64,000 nt of DNA from an uncultured Collinsella sp. (GTDB lineage: Bacteria > Actinomycetota > Coriobacteriia > Coriobacteriales > Coriobacteriaceae). The number at the start of each line of letters is the position of its first letter. Position 1 is the stretch's first letter. Shown here piece by piece: positions 32,885 through 41,674 of the stretch. Location of the stretch: contig CALJCO010000011.1 in NCBI GenBank assembly GCA_938023905.1, positions 48,882 through 112,881 on the forward strand. Direction: 5' to 3'. The notes below the pieces were generated by a model. The model had not been told where the DNA came from. It saw only the letters and a program-made list of their open reading frames with translations, and searched no databases. The translations under genes were made by a program, and so were the position numbers.

Positions 32885-33910
32885 TTAAGCAACGAACTTC
32901 TCGAAGTACTTGATGGTGCGGACCATCTGAGAGGTGTAAGAGTTCTCGTTGTCGTACCAAGAGGTGACCTGAACGAGGGTCTGGCCGTTGCCGAGGTCAG
33001 AGCACATGGTCTGAGTGGCGTCGAAGATGGAGCCGTGGGTCTCGCCGATGATGTCGGTGGAGACGATGTCGTCCTCGTTGTAACCGAAGGTCTCGGAGAT
33101 GGTGGCAGCGTAGGCCTTCATAGCAGCGTTGACCTCGTCGACGGTGACCTTCTTGTCAACGACAGCGTAGAGGTTGGTGATGGAGCCGGTCGGCGTCGGG
33201 ACGCGCTGGGCGGCACCGATGAGCTTGCCGTTGAGCTCGGGGAGAACCAGGCCGATAGCCTTGGCAGCACCGGTGGTGTTGGGGACAATGTTAACGGCGC
33301 AGGCGCGGCTACGACGCTTGTTGCCCTTGCGCTGCGGGCCGTCGAGCGGCATCTGGTCGCCAGTCCAGGCGTGAATGGTGGTCATGATGCCGGACACGAT
33401 GGGAGCGAAGTCGTTCAGACCCTTGGCCATCGGGGCGAGGCAGTTGGTGGTGCAGGAAGCAGCGGAGATGATGTTGTCCTCAGCGGTCAGCGTCTCATGG
33501 TTGACGTTGTACACGATGGTGGGCAGATCGCTGCCGGCCGGAGCGGAGATGACGACCTTCTTGGCGCCAGCGTTGATGTGGGCCTGAGCCTTAGCCTTGC
33601 TGGTGTAGAAGCCGGTGCACTCGAGAACGACGTCGACGTCGAGGTCGCCCCAAGGCAGGTTGTTGGCGTCGGCCTCCTTGTAGATCTTGATCTCCTTGCC
33701 GTCAACGGTGATGGAATCCTCGCCAGCAACGACCTCGTGATCGCGAGCGTAGTTGCCCTGCGTGGAGTCGTACTTCAGCAGGTAAGCGAGCATATCGGGA
33801 GAGGTGAGGTCGTTGATAGCGACGATCTCGGAGCCCTCATGACCGAACATCTGACGGAAAGCCAGACGACCGATGCGACCGAAGCCGTTAATAGCAACCT
33901 TTACTGCCAT
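32885..33910 (-). CDS. gapA: Glyceraldehyde-3-phosphate dehydrogenase, NAD-type
   Basis: It oxidises glyceraldehyde-3-P to 1,3-bisphosphoglycerate. The 341 residues begin [17 protein letters not shown], with Asp in AINDLTSP that favours NAD. The active site is [14 protein letters not shown] (catalytic Cys), followed by [14 protein letters not shown] and the conserved C-terminal [16 protein letters not shown]. The ATG at 33910 follows AAAGGAG; 34 earlier in-frame codons are not coding. It has its own terminator. A perfect palindrome TTAAAACGTTTTAA lies about 140 bp upstream. Confidence 0.96.
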   Translation of the reverse strand: MAVKVAINGFGRIGRLAFRQMFGHEGSEIVAINDLTSPDMLAYLLKYDSTQGNYARDHEVVAGEDSITVDGKEIKIYKEADANNLPWGDLDVDVVLECTGFYTSKAKAQAHINAGAKKVVISAPAGSDLPTIVYNVNHETLTAEDNIISAASCTTNCLAPMAKGLNDFAPIVSGIMTTIHAWTGDQMPLDGPQRKGNKRRSRACAVNIVPNTTGAAKAIGLVLPELNGKLIGAAQRVPTPTGSITNLYAVVDKKVTVDEVNAAMKAYAATISETFGYNEDDIVSTDIIGETHGSIFDATQTMCSDLGNGQTLVQVTSWYDNENSYTSQMVRTIKYFEKFVA

Positions 33911-34044
33911 TGTGTCTCCTTTCGTAAGGCCCCCGCGAGCTACAGCGCCCGCCGTTGAGGCCCACAAACTAACCACTCGCCTAATATACCTTTTTTTTGA
34001 CTTGAATTTCACGAGAATGCTCGAAATTGAAAATCAAATTTACG

Positions 34045-34058
34045 TTAAAACGTTTTAA
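34045..34058. promoter_or_regulatory. Candidate LacI-family operator upstream of gapA
   Basis: TTAAAACGTTTTAA is a perfect 14-bp palindrome with a central CG, the form favoured by LacI/GalR-family regulators. It lies between whiA and gapA. A TATATT box at 33983-33988 on the minus strand could be the gapA -10, but no good -35 was found. Similar sites occur at 15762 and 46681. Confidence 0.4.
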
Positions 34059-34103
34059 AGAATAAAATAGCAGCTAAATCCGTATATAAGTCGATACTTC
34101 AAA

Positions 34104-35033
34104 CTACCTGTTTGCTTCAATGAGCTTTTCAAGCCTCAAAACTCGATGGTAGAGGGCTGACTTCGACAAGGGAGGGTCAGCCATCTCCCCCAAATCACGC
34201 AGCGACAGATCGGGATAGCGCTCTCGCAGATCGCAAAAGACCGCCAAGGCATCCGGAAGCGCATCGCGAAGGCCACGCTGCTCGAGCTCATCGATAAGCG
34301 CAAGCTGATGTTGGGCGGCACCGGCGCTTCTGGTCTGGTTGGCGAGCTCGGCGTTCACGCGACGGTTCACATCGTTCTTAACCAACTTGACCGCGCGCGC
34401 CTCCTCAATCTCGGCAACGCTGCGCTTGGCACCAATCAGCTTTAAAAGATGTTCGATCTCCTCGGCGCTCTTAATGTAGACAGCAAAGGATCCGCGCCGC
34501 GCGTTAACGCGCGCATGGACCCCAATCTGCTCCAATAGATCGCAAAGTCCCCGGGCATACTGCTCGCCCTGCACCGCGATCTCCAAATGAAAGTCGCCGC
34601 GGGGATCGGCCACAAAACCGCCCGCGATGAGCGCGCCGCGGATGTAGGCAAGCCTGCAGCAGGGACGGGCAACGATGTGCCGGGGAACACCGGCGACGAG
34701 CCCTCCCCTGCGGTCGAGAATGCCCAGCAGCACCAGAGCCTTGTCCAGGTCGGGTTGATCGGGCAGGGTAATGAGATAGTTGCGGACCTTATGCAAGACC
34801 GATTTACGAACGGTGAATTCCGTTTTGAGCTTAAGGATGCGATGCGTCAGTGTGATCATCGTGCGCGCGACGGCACCCGTCTCGGTCGCGACCGTCAAAC
34901 GATACCGCCCGGAGCCGGCCAGCGAAAGTGTACCGCTCACACGCGTCAGGGCGGCAAGCGTCGACAAATCACAGTATTCACATTCGGGTTCGCAGCGCGC
35001 GAGCTCGTCACGCACCTCGGCGGTAAACGACAT
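34104..35033 (-). CDS. whiA: WhiA sporulation/cell-division transcription regulator
   Basis: A 309-residue DNA-binding protein conserved in Gram-positive bacteria, where it affects division. The N-terminal LAGLIDADG-like part starts SFTAEVRDELAR and includes CCRLAYIRGALIAGGFVADP and the FHLEIAV block. The C-terminal helix-turn-helix is LPDALAVFCDLRERYPDLSLRDLGEMADPPLSKSALYHR-like (about residues 260-300), the WhiA signature. It starts six bases after rapZ. In relatives yvcK separates the two; it is not here. Confidence 0.94.
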   Translation of the reverse strand: MSFTAEVRDELARCEPECEYCDLSTLAALTRVSGTLSLAGSGRYRLTVATETGAVARTMITLTHRILKLKTEFTVRKSVLHKVRNYLITLPDQPDLDKALVLLGILDRRGGLVAGVPRHIVARPCCRLAYIRGALIAGGFVADPRGDFHLEIAVQGEQYARGLCDLLEQIGVHARVNARRGSFAVYIKSAEEIEHLLKLIGAKRSVAEIEEARAVKLVKNDVNRRVNAELANQTRSAGAAQHQLALIDELEQRGLRDALPDALAVFCDLRERYPDLSLRDLGEMADPPLSKSALYHRVLRLEKLIEANR

Positions 35034-35039
35034 GCAGGC

Positions 35040-35942
35040 CTATGCTTTCGTGTTCGCGCGCGACAGGTCGCGATGGGAAATGCTCACGTGATACTGGGCA
35101 CCTTCCAAATAACGTGCCGTGGCCTCGGCGATGGCAACGCTGCGGTGCTGACCGCCCGTGCAACCGATGGCAATAGAAAGTTGCGGCTTGCCCTCCGCAA
35201 TGTAGCCCGGCATCACCGTATCAAGCAGCTGCGTCCAAGCCTTCCAGAACTCCTGGGTCTTGGGATGGTCTAAGACAAAATCGGAGACTTTCTTATCGAG
35301 ACCGGTCATGGTGCGCATCTCGGGATCGTAGAACGGATTGGGCAGGAAGCGAACGTCGATCATAATGTCCGCCTCGACGGGCATACCGTGCTTAAAGCCA
35401 AACGAGAACACGTGAACGTCCATGAGCTGCTGGTCGGACAACTCGGAGAACGCCATGCGCAATTTGTTGCGCAGGGCAGAGGTGCGCAAGCGGCTCGTGT
35501 CGATAATCATATCGGCTCGGTCGCGCACGCCCTGCAGCTGAAGGCGCTCGCGCTGAATGGCATCGGCCGTAGTCTCCCCCGGCTTGGCAATGGGATGACG
35601 GCGGCGATTTTCGCTATAACGACGGATCAGCACCTCGTCAGAAGCCTCCAGGAACACGATGTCACAGCTCATCTCGCGCTCCTCGAGTGCGGCAACGGCA
35701 TCGAGCAGCTCATCGAACAAGCCCTGGCTGCGCAGGTCACAGGTGACGGCGAGATGCCTGCCCACGCCCGTATTGATGCCGACGAGCTCGGCAAGCTGGG
35801 CGATGAGACGCGGAGGCAGGTTATCGATGCAAAAATAGCCCATGTCCTCGAACACGTGCATGGCCTGTGTGCGGCCCGATCCGGACATTCCGGTGATGAT
35901 GACGATATCGGGGATGCGCTCCGAGCGCTCCGCCGCATCCAT
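35040..35942 (-). CDS. rapZ: RapZ-family nucleotide-binding protein
   Basis: A 300-residue P-loop protein of the RapZ/YvcJ family, which in E. coli controls glucosamine-6-P synthase through a small RNA and in Gram-positives binds nucleotides. Walker A is GMSGSGRTQA; FCIDNLPP, RYSENRRRHP and FGFKHGMP are family blocks, and the C-terminal TGGQHRSVAIAEATARYL is conserved. The ATG at 35942 follows AAGGGAG by five bases; earlier in-frame ATGs lack such a site. It is co-transcribed with whiA. Confidence 0.93.
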   Translation of the reverse strand: MDAAERSERIPDIVIITGMSGSGRTQAMHVFEDMGYFCIDNLPPRLIAQLAELVGINTGVGRHLAVTCDLRSQGLFDELLDAVAALEEREMSCDIVFLEASDEVLIRRYSENRRRHPIAKPGETTADAIQRERLQLQGVRDRADMIIDTSRLRTSALRNKLRMAFSELSDQQLMDVHVFSFGFKHGMPVEADIMIDVRFLPNPFYDPEMRTMTGLDKKVSDFVLDHPKTQEFWKAWTQLLDTVMPGYIAEGKPQLSIAIGCTGGQHRSVAIAEATARYLEGAQYHVSISHRDLSRANTKA

Positions 35943-36061
35943 GGCATCTCCCTTTTGCATGTGCTGCCTCCCGAAAACAAGCGCGGGACCCAGCAACCCG
36001 GATCCCGCGCGGTCAATTGCCTATATTGAGTATACCGCCCCGAGCGGATACGAGGCCTGTC

Positions 36062-36748
36062 TTACGCCTCAAGCGCAGCCTTGAACCAACTCGTAATACT
36101 CGTGGGGTGCGTGATGGCGGTGCCGACGACAACGGCCCAGGCGCCAGCATCGATCGCGGCGCGAGCCTCCTCGGGCGTATGCACGCGACCCTCACAAATG
36201 ATGGGAAGGCCGGGGAATTCCTCGGTCGCCTGACGCAGGAGCGGCAGGTCGGGGCCATCGGCCATGGTGCAGTCGATGGCGGCGACGCCGTGAGAAAGCG
36301 TGGTGGATACCAGGTCAAAGCCCATATCAACAGCACGGCGAATGTCCTCGATGGTGGCGCAATCCGCCATCAGGAGCACACCCTCCTCGTGCAGCGGGCG
36401 GAAGGTATCCTCGACCGTCTTGCCATCGGGGCGCGGACGATCGGTGGCATCGATCGCCACGATATCGGCACCGGCAGCAACGCAGGCGCGAGCGTGACGC
36501 AGCGTCGGCGTGATGTAAACGCCCTCGTGCCCATCCTTCCACAGGCCGATGACGGGAACCTCACAGCGACCCTTAATGGCGGCAATGTCGGCAAGGCCCT
36601 GGCAGCGAATGGCGGCAGCGCCGCCGAGCTCGCAAGCGCGAGACATTTGAGCCATGGTCTCGGGCGTACGAAGCGGCTCGCCCATATACGCCTGAACGCT
36701 CACGACGAGCTTGCCCTTCAGGGATTGAATCAAAGGATCGACGGTCAT
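36062..36748 (-). CDS. nanE: N-acetylmannosamine-6-phosphate 2-epimerase
   Basis: It converts ManNAc-6-P to GlcNAc-6-P in sialic acid breakdown. The 228-residue TIM barrel has LVVSVQAYMGEPL, GAAAIRCQG, PVIGLWK, DIVAIDATDRPRP, LMADCATIEDI and the C-terminal phosphate loops ICEGRVHTPEEA and WAVVVGTAITHP, all NanE-type. It follows a ROK kinase and a NanA-like aldolase on the same strand, giving the usual order of the pathway. Confidence 0.93.
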   Translation of the reverse strand: MTVDPLIQSLKGKLVVSVQAYMGEPLRTPETMAQMSRACELGGAAAIRCQGLADIAAIKGRCEVPVIGLWKDGHEGVYITPTLRHARACVAAGADIVAIDATDRPRPDGKTVEDTFRPLHEEGVLLMADCATIEDIRRAVDMGFDLVSTTLSHGVAAIDCTMADGPDLPLLRQATEEFPGLPIICEGRVHTPEEARAAIDAGAWAVVVGTAITHPTSITSWFKAALEA

Positions 36749-36771
36749 AAGGCTGCAACCTTTCTTAGAAC

Positions 36772-36802
36772 AGCCTCCCGAGGCATGTTGTCTCGGGAGG
36801 CT
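36772..36802. repeat. Hairpin between nanK and nanE
   Basis: AGCCTCCCGAG pairs with CTCGGGAGGCT (11 bp, perfect) around a 9-base loop. It lies 16 bases after the ROK kinase stop and before the nanE ribosome site. No U-run follows. Confidence 0.65.
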
Positions 36803-36818
36803 CCTACAGCAGATACTT

Positions 36819-37784
36819 TTACTTCAACGAGGCAAGAAGATGCTCAGCGGCACCGATGAGCGGAGCATCGCCCTCCAGAGAACCGATGAGGATCGGTGTG
36901 TTCTGAAGCGGATCGAGCGCCTGGCTGGCATAGCCCTCGTGCACCGAATCCTTCCACGTCTGCGAACGCCAATCGGGACCTTGGTGAATCACGCCGCCCG
37001 AAAGCACGATGACCTCAGGGTCCAGGATGTTAGCGAGCGAGCCCAAGCTGGCGCCCAGCGCAAAGCCGGCATCATGGATGACCTCGGTCGCCTTTGCGTC
37101 GCCCGCACGGCACAGGTCGTTCACATCGCGACCGACCGAAGGACGGCTGGGGTCGACGCGGCCAAAACGCTCATCGTACATTCGACCAATGGAAGTGCCC
37201 GAAGCAACCGACTCCAGATGGCCGGAACGCCCGCAGGCGCAGGGAATGCCGGCGGCAGCCGAGCACTCGATGTGGCCCATATGGCCGGCAGCACCATGGA
37301 AGCCCTGCATCACGCGGCCGTTCTCGACATATGCGCCGCCGATGCCCGTACCGATGCCAAGACACAAGACGGAGAACTTACCCTTGCCGACGCCCCAGTG
37401 GGCCTCGCCCAGTGCATGAGCCTGCACGTCGCCTACAACGGCAACGGGAAGACCGAGGTCCTCGCGCAGACGCGGCCCCAACTGAACGCCGGACCAGCCG
37501 GGCATGATCTCGTTGGCATACGCGATGGCGCCCGTCTTGGGATCGACGACGCCGGCGGCACCGATACCGACGCCAAGGACCTCGACATCGGGATTCGCCT
37601 CGAGAGCAGCCTTGATGGACGCCTCGATACGCTGGAAGACGGCCTCGCCGCCCTCCTGGGCCTCGGTAGGAACCTCGGCCTCAAAAACAGGATGGGGCAC
37701 GCTGCCGTCAGCCGGGTACTCCATGATGGCAGTCGCGATCTTAGTTCCGCCGATATCGACAGAGCAGACGTACTTGTTCTCCAT
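36819..37784 (-). CDS. nanK: ROK-family sugar kinase, probable N-acetylmannosamine kinase
   Basis: A 321-residue ROK kinase with phosphate loop SVDIGGTKIATAI, GVGIGAAGVVDP, GDVQAHALGE with the catalytic Asp, and GIGTGIGGAYV. The zinc motif reads GHMGHIEC then CACGRSGHLE, where the third Cys of the usual CxCGxxGCLE is His. Lying between the NanA-like aldolase and nanE, it would phosphorylate ManNAc; glucose or GlcNAc kinase activity cannot be excluded by motif. AAGGAG precedes the ATG by six bases. Confidence 0.85.
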   Translation of the reverse strand: MENKYVCSVDIGGTKIATAIMEYPADGSVPHPVFEAEVPTEAQEGGEAVFQRIEASIKAALEANPDVEVLGVGIGAAGVVDPKTGAIAYANEIMPGWSGVQLGPRLREDLGLPVAVVGDVQAHALGEAHWGVGKGKFSVLCLGIGTGIGGAYVENGRVMQGFHGAAGHMGHIECSAAAGIPCACGRSGHLESVASGTSIGRMYDERFGRVDPSRPSVGRDVNDLCRAGDAKATEVIHDAGFALGASLGSLANILDPEVIVLSGGVIHQGPDWRSQTWKDSVHEGYASQALDPLQNTPILIGSLEGDAPLIGAAEHLLASLK

Positions 37785-37859
37785 GTCGCTCTCCTTAGGA
37801 GATAAAAAACAACTACAGGAAATGAAGGCGGTGTTATCGCCGCAACTTAGTAAAGGTTT

Positions 37860-37949
37860 CCCAGGTGCCCGAGGTTGGGGTGAAAGTGGTCGGGCGTTGA
37901 CCTAATGGGTCAAGCCCGACCACTTGAGCCCCAAGATCGGGTGCCTGGG
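37860..37949. repeat. 90-bp nested palindrome after nanA
   Basis: AAGTGGTCGGGC (37884-37895) pairs perfectly with GCCCGACCACTT (37914-37925), with TGACC/GGGTCA inside, and outer arms CCCAGGTGCCCGA/TCGGGTGCCTGGG pair with two G-U or mismatches. It starts six bases after the nanA stop on the minus strand. No U-run. Confidence 0.85.
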
Positions 37950-37955
37950 GAAGCT

Positions 37956-38876
37956 TTACAGGAGACCGTTGTCCTGAAGGACCTTCTTAATCGCCTCGAC
38001 GTTCTCGCCGGTCATGGCCTTCACCGGGCGCGGCATGGTCGGGCTGTCGAAGATACCCATGAGGTTCATAGCGGTCTTGAAGGCGCCGACGCCACCGGCA
38101 TAGCCCTGGACGCCCGAGGTGACATCCCAGATGTGCGAAATCTCATTGAGGCGATCCTGCTCGGCCTTGACGGTAGCCCAGTCACCAGCCTGAGCGGCCT
38201 TCCATTGACGCACGTAGCCCTCAGGCTCAACGTTGGCGAGGCCCGGGACGGAACCGTCGGCACCACCGAGGTAAGCGCCGTCGACAACAACCTCGTGACC
38301 GGTGAGGATGCTCATCGGATGGCCGTTCTTCTCGTTCTCCTGAACGAGGTAGCGGAACGAGATGTCATCACCCGAGGAATCCTTGACGCCGGCCAGAACG
38401 CCCTCGGCACCGAGCTTGGCAAGGAGCTTCCAGGGGAGCTTGGTGTGGACGCACACGGGGATGTCGTAAGCGAAGATGGGCAGGTCGAGTTCCTCATGCA
38501 GGATGCGGAAGTGCTCCTCGACCTCGGTCATGCCCTGCAGGGCATAGAACGGGCAGGTGGCGACGAGGGCATCGGCGCCCAGCTCCTGAGCGACCTTACC
38601 GTGCTCGATCATGCGCTCGGTCTCGGTGTCGATGATGCCGACCAGAACGGGAACGCGGTGGTCGACGATACGAACGGCCTCGGCGATAATCTGGCGACGG
38701 CGCTCGTCGGTGGAGAAGACGACCTCGCCCGAGGATCCCAAGAAGAACAGGCCATCGACGCCAGCATCGATCATGCGGTTGATGCTGCGCTCAAAGGAGG
38801 CAACGTCGAGCTGGTGATCTTCGGTATCGGGAACAACGACGGGAGGGATAACGCCGGTGAATTTCTGAGTTGTCAC
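37956..38876 (-). CDS. nanA: DapA/NanA-superfamily aldolase, probable N-acetylneuraminate lyase
   Basis: A 306-residue class I aldolase barrel. The Schiff-base lysine is in AGVKDSSGD and the Tyr in CPFYALQG; FLGSSGEVVFS replaces the GSTGE of classic NanA. In context (nanK, nanE downstream, esterases upstream) it would split sialic acid to ManNAc and pyruvate, but sequence alone would also allow a dihydrodipicolinate synthase or 2-keto-3-deoxy acid aldolase. The start is GTG at 38876, six bases after AAGGAG; upstream in-frame codons are not used. It follows the esterase pair by 68 bases. Confidence 0.75.
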   Translation of the reverse strand: MTTQKFTGVIPPVVVPDTEDHQLDVASFERSINRMIDAGVDGLFFLGSSGEVVFSTDERRRQIIAEAVRIVDHRVPVLVGIIDTETERMIEHGKVAQELGADALVATCPFYALQGMTEVEEHFRILHEELDLPIFAYDIPVCVHTKLPWKLLAKLGAEGVLAGVKDSSGDDISFRYLVQENEKNGHPMSILTGHEVVVDGAYLGGADGSVPGLANVEPEGYVRQWKAAQAGDWATVKAEQDRLNEISHIWDVTSGVQGYAGGVGAFKTAMNLMGIFDSPTMPRPVKAMTGENVEAIKKVLQDNGLL

Positions 38877-38944
38877 AAGAATCTCCTTAGTTGTCTGGCG
38901 GGCGGCCCTATGCCACCCACTCTTGTTGGCAGTGTCCAGGCCGT

Positions 38945-39796
38945 CTAGGCCAAAGAACACGGGTAGAACGTTTGGTTAAAAAAGTCGACGACTTCGTTTT
39001 CGAACGCATTGATGCGCTCGTGAGCGTATTTTGCATAGATGATATGCCTCCGGTCACACTCAAGACCGTTGAATACGGCAAACTGATCCTTGGAATCGCT
39101 CACGGTATCCATAAGCGATGTGCCCATGAGCACCGATCCGCGCACCCGAGACGACAGCGCCTCGAGGCCGCCAGGAAGCGGATTGGCAACCGCCGTGCGG
39201 GCGAGGCCCCGCTCGTCCAGAGCAGAAACCGCCAGTGCGACTCCGCCGCCAAGACCCTCGCCCCATGCAAAGATGCGGTCGAGGTCCATGCCATCAAGAT
39301 TGCGCGCCACCTTCGCCAGCGCGCAACCCCAACGGACGCGCTCGACAAAAGCGGGCGAAGAAATCCCCCACCGCAGGTCGTCCGCACCAGCAACATCGTC
39401 ATCCAGCGCGAGGACGGCATACCCCATGGCGGCATATCTCGTCATGTGATGCCAGCCGCGCACAGGCCGATCGATGTCGTGGAACATCAGGCACAACGGC
39501 ACGCGCTCAGATACTCGGGCACGACCGACAGGCTCGATCAAACGAGCGTGAATCGCATCGTCACCGAGCTCAAAGGAGACCTCCGAGTAACGGGCGCAGG
39601 GGTTAACAAAGTCAATCGCCGTTATGGCCAGGCCTTGAATCTCAAGATTCGAAGCGCATGTCTCTAAATCAGAAACATCTGCTTGGACATCACCGCGCCA
39701 GTCCCGATATTCTGCGAGCCTTGACGAAACCGTTCCAGGAATTCCCACGAGTCCGGGGACAATCAGCTCGTCAACATTGCTCTCGCACTTAGACAT
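38945..39796 (-). CDS. Degenerate CE7-type acetylesterase lacking its catalytic Ser
   Basis: A 283-residue paralogue of the esterase encoded just upstream. The alpha/beta-hydrolase order is kept, and the acid and base align: MDTVSDS for TADIVCPP (Asp) and KYAHERI for GFGHEEI (His). At the nucleophile elbow, however, it reads AWGEGLGGG where the active copy reads VNGASQGGG, so Ser is replaced by Gly181. The oxyanion segment FHGYPG is also changed to FHDIDR. It is intact as a frame, overlaps the upstream gene by 8 bases and is therefore translated with it. It is probably catalytically dead as an esterase, and may be a partner or binding protein. Confidence 0.72.
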   Translation of the reverse strand: MSKCESNVDELIVPGLVGIPGTVSSRLAEYRDWRGDVQADVSDLETCASNLEIQGLAITAIDFVNPCARYSEVSFELGDDAIHARLIEPVGRARVSERVPLCLMFHDIDRPVRGWHHMTRYAAMGYAVLALDDDVAGADDLRWGISSPAFVERVRWGCALAKVARNLDGMDLDRIFAWGEGLGGGVALAVSALDERGLARTAVANPLPGGLEALSSRVRGSVLMGTSLMDTVSDSKDQFAVFNGLECDRRHIIYAKYAHERINAFENEVVDFFNQTFYPCSLA

Positions 39797-40766
39797 GAGC
39801 CTCCCCTCCCTTGCAGAAAAACGGAATGATCAGATCGTCAAAATCCTGAATCTCCTCGTGGCCAAAGCCTTCAAAGAACTCATGACGCTTTTCGCAGGTC
39901 AGGTTGTTATAGACCGCAAACTGCGTCGCTGGCGGACAGACGATATCGGCTGTGCCGGTGCCAAACAGCACGGGGCATTTGACCATAGGGGCAAAGTTCT
40001 TGGAATCGAAGTACGCCAGCTTGGTATAGGCTTCGTCAATACGAGTCGAGTCCTCGTCAAACCAGCGAGACCAATAGCGCAGGCCCTCGTAGGCAATGTC
40101 GTCGGCATCCAAATCCCAGACCAGGCGGAAATCTGACAGGAAGGGATAGAGGATGGCGGCGCGATTGATAAGCTCGCTGTTAAGCGCACAGGTCGCAATG
40201 CCCAAACCGCCGCCCTGCGACGCGCCGTTCACAAACACACGCGCAAGATCGATGCCCTCGAGCTCGCGAACGATGCGGCACAGGATGCGAATATCTTGGT
40301 GCAAGCGGACATAGTAGAGGTTGGCCGGGTCGCCGTCGATACCGGCGACGATATGACCGGCAACCGTTGTGCCCTCAAATCCACCAATGTCCTCGGAGGG
40401 ACCTCCTTGGCCGGGGCAGTCGAGGGCGATGAGTGCCATGCCCATGCCCGCAAACGACGCCTGCTCAAACCAGCTGCGGCTTGCACCCGGATACCCATGG
40501 AACTGAAGTACCAATGGCACAGGCTCGTCCGAGACGGGTTTAAGGTACTTGGCATGCAGGCGAGCGCCACACATGCCGGTATACCAGAGGTCGAAAAGCT
40601 GGCAGGTCGCGGCATCGGTGACCGATGCCGTCTCGATCGCATAGTCAAGCCCGACGGCGTCGGCCTCGGCCATGCGATCCTTCCAAAAGAGATCGAAATC
40701 TGATGGACGGGGCATGGCGCCTCGATATTCACCAAATTGATGTTGTAGCTCCTGAGCACTTGGCAT
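39789..40766 (-). CDS. CE7-family acetyl esterase (AXE1/cephalosporin-C deacetylase type)
   Basis: A 325-residue cytoplasmic deacetylase. The N-terminal motif is PRPSDFDLFWKDRM; the oxyanion loop is QFHGYPGAS. Nucleophile Ser183 is in VNGASQGGGLG, with Asp in GTGTADIVCPP and His in FEGFGHEE. CE7 enzymes remove acetyl groups from sugars; such a gene also occurs in the pneumococcal nanAB region, so removal of O-acetyl from imported sialic acid or glycan is likely here. The ATG at 40766 gives the family start; a TTG at 40781 is an alternative. It is followed by its inactive copy. Confidence 0.85.
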   Translation of the reverse strand: MPSAQELQHQFGEYRGAMPRPSDFDLFWKDRMAEADAVGLDYAIETASVTDAATCQLFDLWYTGMCGARLHAKYLKPVSDEPVPLVLQFHGYPGASRSWFEQASFAGMGMALIALDCPGQGGPSEDIGGFEGTTVAGHIVAGIDGDPANLYYVRLHQDIRILCRIVRELEGIDLARVFVNGASQGGGLGIATCALNSELINRAAILYPFLSDFRLVWDLDADDIAYEGLRYWSRWFDEDSTRIDEAYTKLAYFDSKNFAPMVKCPVLFGTGTADIVCPPATQFAVYNNLTCEKRHEFFEGFGHEEIQDFDDLIIPFFCKGGEAHV

Positions 40767-40846
40767 GGCTCGTGAACCCAACCTTTCGAAATCGCAACGG
40801 AGGTGCGCCCGGCAGGGGAACCGGGCGCACGGGAGGGAAAGCGAGC

Positions 40847-41674
40847 CTACTCGCCGAGCTTGGGGTGCAGCAACGACGGCGCAGCGCCGAGCAGCATCTT
40901 GGTGTAGGGGTCCTGGGGGTGCTGGAAGACCTGCTTGGCCTCGCCCTGCTCGACGATCTTGCCACCATTCATAACGATGATGTCGTCAGAGATATAGCGG
41001 ACCGTCTGGATGTCATGGCTGATGAACACCATGGCCAAGCCGAGCTCCTTCTTAAGGTCGGTCAGCAGGTTCAGAATCTGCGCGCGGACCGAAACGTCCA
41101 GAGCCGAGGTGGGCTCGTCGGCGATGATGGCATCGGGGTTCAGCGACAGGGCACGGGCAATTGCGACGCGCTGGCGCTGGCCGCCCGAAAGCTGGCCGGG
41201 AAGAACCTCGGCGGCGGAGCTGGGCAGACCGGTGAGCTCCAAGAGTTCCTTGACGCGCTTCTCCTGCTCGGCCTCGGTACCCAGGTTGTGGACGCGCATG
41301 GGGTCGAGCAGCTGCTCGCGAACGACCATGCGGGGGTTGAGCGCCGTGGCCGGGTTCTGGAACACGACCGAGATGACACGACCCATGTGGCGACGGTCCT
41401 CGGCGGTACGTTTGGTAACGTCCTTGCCCTTAAAGTAGACCTTGCCGCTCGTGGGGGCCTGCAGGCCGCACATGACGTTGGCGGTGGTGGACTTACCGCA
41501 ACCGGACTCGCCGACGATGCCAATCGTCTGACCGGGCATGAGCTTAATCGTTACACCCTGGACGGCGTGAACCAGGTTGGGGTGCAGAATCGAGCCGGTA
41601 CGGGTCCTAAAGGTGACGTGGACGTCATCAAGGAAGATGATCGGCTCGACGCCGTTGACTGCGGTCTCGCTCAT
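40847..41674 (-). CDS. ABC transporter ATP-binding protein, OppF/DppF type
   Basis: The second ATPase of the window's second peptide-type importer, 275 residues. Walker A GIVGESGCGKSTTAN, Q-loop VFQNPATALNP, signature LSGGQRQRVAIARAL, Walker B AIIADEPTSALD and switch FISHD are complete. It is shorter than classic OppF and lacks the Cys-rich tail. It starts right after the fused permease-ATPase stop, with the ribosome site GGAGGTGAT inside that gene. Context suggests glycan or sialo-sugar uptake rather than peptides. Confidence 0.9.
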   Translation of the reverse strand: MSETAVNGVEPIIFLDDVHVTFRTRTGSILHPNLVHAVQGVTIKLMPGQTIGIVGESGCGKSTTANVMCGLQAPTSGKVYFKGKDVTKRTAEDRRHMGRVISVVFQNPATALNPRMVVREQLLDPMRVHNLGTEAEQEKRVKELLELTGLPSSAAEVLPGQLSGGQRQRVAIARALSLNPDAIIADEPTSALDVSVRAQILNLLTDLKKELGLAMVFISHDIQTVRYISDDIIVMNGGKIVEQGEAKQVFQHPQDPYTKMLLGAAPSLLHPKLGE

